Below are positions 57,801 to 64,000 of a stretch of DNA of 64,000 nucleotides, in pieces (within the stretch, counting starts at the first letter, position 1; each line of letters begins with the position of its first letter). The stretch spans positions 25,592,367-25,656,366 of the forward strand of contig CM049308.1 of NCBI GenBank assembly GCA_026874595.1, in the 5' to 3' direction. The stretch comes from Sipunculus nudus. Taxonomy: Eukaryota > Annelida > Sipuncula > Golfingiida > Sipunculidae. The notes under the pieces are model-generated. The model saw nothing but the letters and a program-made list of their open reading frames with translations, was not told the DNA's origin and did not search any database. A program made the translations under genes and the position numbers.

Positions 57801-57872
57801 GGACAGACAGACGGACGACGGACAAAGAGTGATCGCTATAGCTCAGATGACTTTCAGTCAGCTGAGCTAAAA
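53215..57872 (+). mobile_element. 4.6-kb tandem-array element with inverted termini
   Basis: It starts AACAAGTGACCTAGGGGTCA then TGACGCTCAGCTGAC and ends GCTCAGATGACTTTCAGTCAG then CTGAGCTAAAAA; GCTCAGCTGAC at the start is the complement of GTCAGCTGAGC at the end. The first four units are about 165 bp (CTAGGTCCAGT near 53467, 53632, 53798 and 53963). The rest are about 337 bp and carry GGTGGCGCCACC or a variant near 54065, 54435, 54773, 55189, 55526, 55806, 56151, 56488, 56823, 57161 and 57497. The 672-base offset 56150/56822 shows recent two-unit duplication. Internal termini at 54363-54420 and 54905-54945 suggest nesting or fusion of elements. Confidence 0.85.
57770..57812. repeat. (CAGA)n microsatellite at the array end
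   Basis: Ten or so CAGA units grade into GGACAGACAGACGGACGACGG. Other copies of this terminus have only one or two GACGGAC units (54345-54375, 60465), so the microsatellite grew inside the terminus. Confidence 0.9.
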
Positions 57873-58089
57873 ATGCTTTAGCTTCAACAATTATCATGTG
57901 AAGGGATTCAGCTTTCTTTCCCTATTGTTTTACAAAGTGCATTATGTTTTGGCCCATAAGTTTCACAAATTACGTAATACTGACCTAATTTCTGGCATGT
58001 ACATAGGAACTACAGATAGAAATAATTATAGTAAATATTAAGGAAAGAAAAGTGATATTAGGCAGTCCTGAGAGTGTTTAATAACAGGT

Positions 58090-61000
58090 TTTTAATTGAA
58101 AATTCAGGTTTTACCTTAATTTCTCGAAGGAACAAACCTGCAATGACCCAGTGTACGGTTTGGTAGGGGGTCCTGGGAACATCTAAAAGTATGCTGAATT
58201 TTTGATTCGTTGGTCTGATGGTTTCAAAACATGCCAGTCTAAAAGGACAGGCTGACGGACAACGGACCATTACTGTAGCTCAGATTACTTGAAGTCAGCT
58301 GAGCTAAAAATGTAATATAAATATGGTTACTTAATGCAGTTGAAAATCTTAATTGTAAACTTTGAAGTAATTTAACATAAATTACAATTCCACTTTTAAA
58401 ATAAAATATCTCATTGATACACTCAAATGCACAACAGGCTAAAATTTAACAAGAACTAGCATTGTATATTAATATTTGGTTCCCAAAGTCTTTGCAAACA
58501 AAATGGTCTTAAATCACAATATGAAATGTTAAGTTTTGATGCCCAGGTGTCGACTGTAGTGGGCACTTTTGTATCATCTTTGCCAATGGCATACTTTTCT
58601 ATAAACAAACATGTCTTTTGCAACCTCTGAGCGTAACTGATGGCAAATACCCAAAGGTTGTGAACCATGCTGCCATGACCAGTGAAAACTACTTTTCTGC
58701 CCCTTCAATAACAAGTTGCTCATCCACTTTCAGCTGGAACTGGCCCTTGCCGTCTTCCTTGATGGTGGAGAAAGGTGATGTGACATCCTGTAATGGAAAT
58801 ACCATAGAAATACTCAAGAGAATTATCAAAATAGCCAATAAGTGATTGAAATTGATGCTCTTATAGCTGTAATTGTATGTTGCTTTATAATGTTTATTGT
58901 CAGTTACTTTAAATTATAATACAGCTTTAGATTGAACAGAACGAACAAGGGACCTAGGGGTCCCAGAGCTCAGCTGAAACTGACTCTGAGAACAGTGGCA
59001 TAATTTCCAAGTGATTGTGTTGACTGTGCACCTTCATGGCTACATGAAAGTTGTGGGAGACTCATAATCACATATTTGTAAAAGTTTCAGTATTTCTACT
59101 AAGTGATTGGAATATGCATGTAAAAATACCCAGAGAACTTATAAAACCCTGTAAAGTATAGAATACTGGACATGGACCAAAATATAATAATAAACATTAA
59201 TTCATTAGCTTGTATAAAATGCTGTAAAAAATCAAATGAGCATAAACTAAATTTGACAAGCATGTTAAAACAAGCAAATTATGTAATAATTGCATTTGCA
59301 CTGTGTAATAAATGACACTTTTGGCCTCGAATCTATATCTGGACATGTGTCCTGCATCACTTAAACTGTATACATTACAGCTTCAGCAGGTCCACCACCC
59401 TATTTGTCACAACAGGTCACAAGCTGCTTTGTTTACCTTTTTGAATGCTCTATTGCGTAAGTTACTCATTATATAAATATATCCTTATTCACAGCAGCCT
59501 TCAGTGATGAAAACGTCTTCCACAGATAACAGACGACTGTCACTCAGATTTATATTTAACATCTTAGTCACCCTTAGTGTCTACCTTATTCACTGAAGAC
59601 ATCAAATCTGAGTTTGTTCACAAAACTGGGGACCATGGGTCTTGATGCTCAGGTCAATTTGTCTATAAAAATATGATTATGAGCTTTTCAAAATATGGGT
59701 GCCAGATATATATAGATAATTGTGATCAGTTTGAAGCCAACCTGTCTACCCATACTTGAGTTATCATTCATAAACTAATATATGAATGGATGAGTTCTGT
59801 GACTTTGAACTTTAACCTAGAGACCCGAAAATCAAGAGAAAACTTCTCCTATTGGCAAGTTTGAAATGGAAAGTTTGGCTCAAAATACATCCACAATCTT
59901 TTAAAAAGTGTAGGTCATGTGACCTTGACCTCATGCGTTAGAGATGGGTGAACTATAGGTCAAATTTGAAATCCATATCCAAACTGGAGTTATCACCAGG
60001 ATACAAATTTGACAGACATACAGAAAGATGAACAGATGGACGGACAGGGTGATTAATATAGGGCATCTCCTTTCTCAAGCGGGGCCCTAATAAATATAAA
60101 AGGACACAGTTGAAACCACAGTTGCGAATCTGATAGTATCAACATAATTTGGCATTCTGAAAATAAAAGAAGAAATGCATAAAAAATACAGGTGGCACCA
60201 TCAATCTTAGAAACTGAAAAAAACATTCCATGACCAATTAACATGCAAAGAATCATGGAGCTCAATGCATTAGTTATTCAGAAACTGGAGCTTTTGTATC
60301 AAATTTTTCATTATTCTGGGGGGTATGTAAGAGTCCAGTAGCTCAAAGGATATGGGTAACAGAGATCTAATTTCAGGTTTCTATGGAGATTTTTCATGGA
60401 CCTCCCTGGATGTCAAATATAAGATTGTAGGTCCAGCAGTTACGATTTTGTGCCTTATTAACGGACGGACAAAGAGTGTTTGTTATAGTTCAGATGACTT
60501 TTAGTCAGCTGAGCTAAAAAATTGTAAAAATTTTGTGCCACCAGTTTTAGGGAACTGACAAATCTAGTTGTTGTTAACATTCAAGGCAAGATTCATGGCA
60601 ATCCATGCATACATTATCAATATACTGGAGGTTTTCTATCAAATTTTCTATTATTGTGGGGGGGGGGGGGGGGGGTAACTGCTTGAAGGAAATAGGTTGC
60701 AGTGACTTATTTTCATGTTTCCAAGAATATTTTTATAAACCTACTTGGATTTTAAGTAACAAGTTTCCAGGATTAGCGGTTACATTTTGTGGCTGGACTG
60801 ACGACGGACAATGAGCCACTCTTATACCTAAGTTGACTTTCAGTCAGCTGAGCTAAAACCTGACCTGAATTGTCGGTCTTGTCCTTTTTTGCGGTGTTTC
60901 CTCATCTTTACTGGTCAAGTTCTTCCTCTTTTGCCCACTCTTTCCTCATCTCCCATACTTTGCTTTCGTGTGGGCAGCATCTGGAGTGTCAGTAAGTGGT

Positions 61001-61300
61001 ATTCTTATTGCTTTCATCGTGCTGGGAAGGGGTTCCTTCCAGGAATATAAATACTACACAGAAATCACTCATATAAATAATAATACCGACTCTTCTAAAT
61101 CCACCTTTTGCTAACATTTGTTTACCCTGCAGGTAATAATTAAAAAAAAAATAACAATTAACAAGTGAAAACAAAAACCATTCTAGTGTACCAACAGAAA
61201 TATAGTTGTGATTGCTTACAGTTATTATTTCCACCAACATCACTTACTTCAGGTATCAGACTGTCATTGTTATATTTCTTTTTTAGATATCTTTTAAAAT
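58090..61300. repeat. 3-kb duplication, copy 2 (partner 39618-42556)
   Basis: Same order of landmarks as copy 1 (see that entry). It additionally has GGACCTAGGGGTCCCAGAGC then TCAGCTGAAACTGAC at 58948-58982, where copy 1 reads AACAAGGACAGAGCTGACTC. G run at 60658-60675. It provides the empty site for the Helitron-like insertion of copy 1. Confidence 0.85.
58456..61018 (-). pseudogene. Minus-strand multi-exon gene, copy 2, damaged
   Basis: The basic exon (61018-60863) has an in-frame TGA (GGGAGATGAGGAAAG). The middle block (58787-58456) keeps the acceptor TTACAG|GATGTC and reads DVTSPFSTIKEDGKGQFQLK, VDEQLVIEGAEK and then a stop; with one more A in GCAGAAAAGTAG it would continue into FTGHGSMVHNLWVFAISYAQ and TCLFIEKYAIGKDDTKVP. 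The last exon is absent here. Comparison with copy 1 shows independent lesions, so neither copy is intact. Confidence 0.55.
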
Positions 61301-61559
61301 TAAAATAATTCTAAAGTATTGTACAGGCTACAACCCGTTGATCTTAACAGAAAGTACTTACATATTTTCCTATATGAGGATACTGATGTAACAGGATAGT
61401 CATTATTCTTTTATATCCTTTCCTGAATGGGCACCTGAAAAGATTAATATTTGATCATTAAAACATGCAACTCGAACAAAGAGGGAGTGTCTCCTGGTTC
61501 CTCTCCTTTTCGAGGTGAGCACCTTTATTCTTCACTGTACCACTTCTGTTTCCAGTAAA

Positions 61560-62480
61560 ATTCTGAATCTGCCTATATATGATACCACATATATATTACA
61601 CTGGTGAGTAATTAAAATCAAGGGACCAAGGGTCACTGTGCTCTTCTGAAGTTGAACTTGAAGGTAAAAATCTAAAATAATATCAAATGGAGATAAAAGG
61701 GGAAAAGGCAATATAGTCCTTGATGGGTTTGTATTTATGAGTAAGAAATTGTTGCAAATAATGTTCTGTGACCAAACCATGCATTTCCTAATGTTGAAAT
61801 TGAAGCATGTGAGCAGGTTGTGAAAATAAGATGTGTATTATTACCAAGATCATTAGTTGGCCTTTTGATACACAGTTGAAAGTTCAGTAGTTTTCACTTT
61901 TGTTCAATTTGATCTGTTTTTTAATATATATCATTAATATATGGGAGATACAACATCTCTGTATTTTTATAGTGTACATACCAGGGTAGGGACCAGGTAC
62001 TTGTATCTGTACCTAGGTATATTCGAAAGTACCTGTACCTGTACCTATAGGCACTTTACAAAACTGCTGTACCTGTACCTGAACCTGTACCTGACCATTT
62101 TCCAATACCTGTTCCTGTACCTAGGTACTGTCACATGTACCTGGACCCAACCCTGGTGTATATACATAGGATTTTCACTTAATTCTACAATGCTTACAGA
62201 ATAAAAAAGTTCATTTACAATTACTTAATATTTAAAATAGGAGAGAAAGGCTAAGACACACAAAGCTGATAACAAAGAAGTTATTTTTTTGTTTCATTGA
62301 CCCATTTAGATAGGAGATTCAGGGGACATCTAACAGTATGCTGAGTTTTGGATTTGGAGGTTTAACGGTTTAAAATGTGCAAGTCTAACGGACTGAAAAC
62401 AGACGGAAAGACAGACAACAGAAAATTGGACCACGACTATACCTCAATTGACTAATAATCAGCTGAGCTTAAAATAACAA
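61560..62480. repeat. Third, diverged partial copy of the 38.8-39.8 kb segment
   Basis: Shared landmarks: GGGACCAAGGGTCACTGTGC, AAATTGTTGCAAATAATG, CATGCATTTCCTAATG, GGCCTTTTGATA, CACTTAATTCTACAATGCTTAC, then GGGGACATCTAACAGTATGC and AATCAGCTGAGCTTAAAA. The order (38.8-39.6 type followed by the start of the 39.6-42.5 type) is the same as in copy 1. A run of ACCTGTACCT repeats lies at 62005-62150. Confidence 0.65.
62000..62150. repeat. Short tandem repeat of GTACCTGTACCT type
   Basis: About fifteen copies of GTACCT or close variants (TGTACCTGTACCTGAACC, GTACCTGACC, GTTCCTGTACCTAGGTAC) within 150 bases. It interrupts the duplicated segment. Confidence 0.8.
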
Positions 62481-62559
62481 GTGACTGCATTGCCCTATAA
62501 GCTTTAAAACAATTTATTGTGTGTATGAGACTGATATATGAGATATTGACATTGACATA

Positions 62560-62966
62560 TTATTATGTATGTGTACCCATCTTCACTCGACATCAAATAC
62601 ATGGAGGGGGTGGTGAGGGGGGGGGGGGGTTTGAGGTGTTGGAAATGTCAATGTCTCTCTGTTGAATGTAACCAGCTTCACACATACGTGTGTACCTGTC
62701 TTCACTCGACATCAAATACATGGAGTGTGTGTGTGTGTGTGGGGGGGGGGGGGAGTGAGGTGTTGGACAGTACTCTCTGACAAATGTGACTGGCCTCACA
62801 CACATAGGTATGTGTACCTGTCTTCACTCGACATCAAATACATGGAGTGTGTGTGTGTGGGGGGGGGGGGGGGGGGAGAAGGTGTTGGACAGTACTCTCT
62901 GACAAATGTGACTGGCCTCACACACATAAGTATGTGTACCTGTCTTCACTCGACATCAAATACATG

Positions 62967-62999
<33 letters not shown>

Positions 63000-64000
63000 G
63001 GAGTGAGGTGTTGGACAGTACTCTCTGACAAATGTGACTGGCCTCACACACATAGGTATGTGTACCTGTCTTCACTCGACATCAAATACATGGAGTGTGT
63101 GTGTGTGGGGGGGCGGGGGGGGGGGGGGGGGTGGAGTGAGGTGTTGGACAGTACTCTCTGTCAAATGGGACTGGCCTCACACACATAGGTATGTGTACCT
63201 GTCTTCACTCGACATCAAATACATGGAGTGTGTGTGTGGGGGGGGGGGGGGGGGGGGAGTGAGGTTTTGGACAGTACTCTCTGACAAATGTGACCGGCCT
63301 CACACACATAGGTATGTGTACCTGTCTTCACTCGACATCAAATACATGGAGTGTGTGTGTGTGGGGGGGGGGGGGGGGGGGGAGGGTGAGATGTTGGACA
63401 GTACTCTCTGAAAAATGGAGGGGGATGGTGAGGGGAGGGGGGGTTTGAGGTGTTGGACAATACTTTCTGTCAAATGTGACTAGCCTCACACACAAAGGTG
63501 TGTGTACCTGTATTCACTCCACATTAAAAACATGGAGTGGGGGTTCAAGGTGTTGGACAGTACTCTCTGTCAAATGTGACTGGCCTCACACACATAGGTA
63601 TGTGCACCTGTCTTCACTCGACATCAAATACATGGAGTGTGTGTGTGTGTGGGGGGGGGGGAGTGAGGTGTTGGACAGTACTCTCTGACAAATGTGACTG
63701 GCCTCACACACATAGGTATGTGTACCTGTCTTCACTCGACATCAAATACATGGAGTGTGTGTGTGTGTGGGGGGGGGGGGGGTAGTGAGGTGTTGGACAG
63801 TACTCTCTGTCAAATGTGACTGGCCTCACACACATAGGTATGTGTACCTGTCTTCACTCGACATCAAATACATGGAGTGTGTGTGTGTGTTGGGGGGGGG
63901 GGGGGAGTGAGGTGTTGGACAGTACTCTCTGACAAATGTGACTGGCCTCACACACTTAGGTATGTGTACCTGTCTTCACTCGACATCAAATACATGGAGT
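62560..64000. repeat. G-rich minisatellite, unit about 122 bp, runs off the window
   Basis: TCACTCGACATCAAATACATGG recurs (one worn unit) near 62583, 62702, 62824, 62947, 63071, 63205, 63328, 63511, 63614, 63731, 63853 and 63976. Each unit has ACACATAGGTATGTGTACCT, then (GT)n, then a run of 10-20 G, then AGTGAGGTGTTGGACAGTAC. Unit length varies because the GT and G runs vary. The small frames predicted here are repeat translation. The array continues beyond the window. Confidence 0.95.

Noticed and set aside
62565-63785. Several overlapping open frames rich in Gly and in CTCLHSTSNTWS-like peptides
   Set aside because: They are translations of the 122-bp minisatellite with its GT and G runs; lengths follow the repeat, not a gene.

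Overview
This is eukaryotic, intron-rich, AT-rich DNA crowded with repeats. No complete single-copy gene is visible. Exons are short with GT/AG boundaries. The mobile fragments (Tigger/pogo, Penelope-like, PIF/Harbinger-type MITE, Helitron-like, L1/Tx1-like and CR1/Jockey-like RT, hAT/ZNF862-like) and the many small elements carrying tandem cores suggest a marine bivalve or another lophotrochozoan. That assignment is inference from overall style, not from a marker gene.

Layout. 0.1-3.7 kb: five plus-strand exons of a C2H2/SWIM zinc-binding protein, with one frameshift and one in-frame TAG. 4.5-6.6 kb: minus-strand decayed Tigger/pogo-like transposase whose tail carries a 51-bp coding minisatellite. 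7.2-7.5 kb: MITE with TTA target duplication. 9.4-10.6 kb: 5'-truncated Penelope-like element with a GIY-YIG domain, flanking inverted repeats and a complete hammerhead ribozyme motif. 13.4-14.0 kb: decayed hAT/ZNF862-like coding sequence. 18.3-21.1 kb: tandem array interrupted by a Helitron-like element. 26.1-28.2 kb: candidate exons of an unrecognised gene. 32.6-33.0 kb: LINE fragment. 33.2-35.9 kb and 36.1-36.7 kb: tandem-array elements, each with a one-unit relative elsewhere in the window. 38.5-42.3 kb and 58.4-61.0 kb: two damaged copies of a multi-exon minus-strand gene inside a 3-kb duplication. 46.3-48.0 and 51.3-52.9 kb: a second duplicated pair. 53.2-57.9 kb: large tandem array with inverted termini. 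62.6 kb to the window end: G-rich minisatellite of about 122 bp.

Common theme. Several unrelated families (2.4/33.2 kb, 32.1/36.1 kb, 18.3/53.2/60.3 kb, and the Helitron-like family) keep fixed termini but carry a variable number of internal tandem units. Two of them share the perfect palindrome GGTGGCGCCACC. The strongest single finds are the hammerhead motif at 10540-10603 and the Helitron-like boundaries, which are supported by two empty-site comparisons inside the window.
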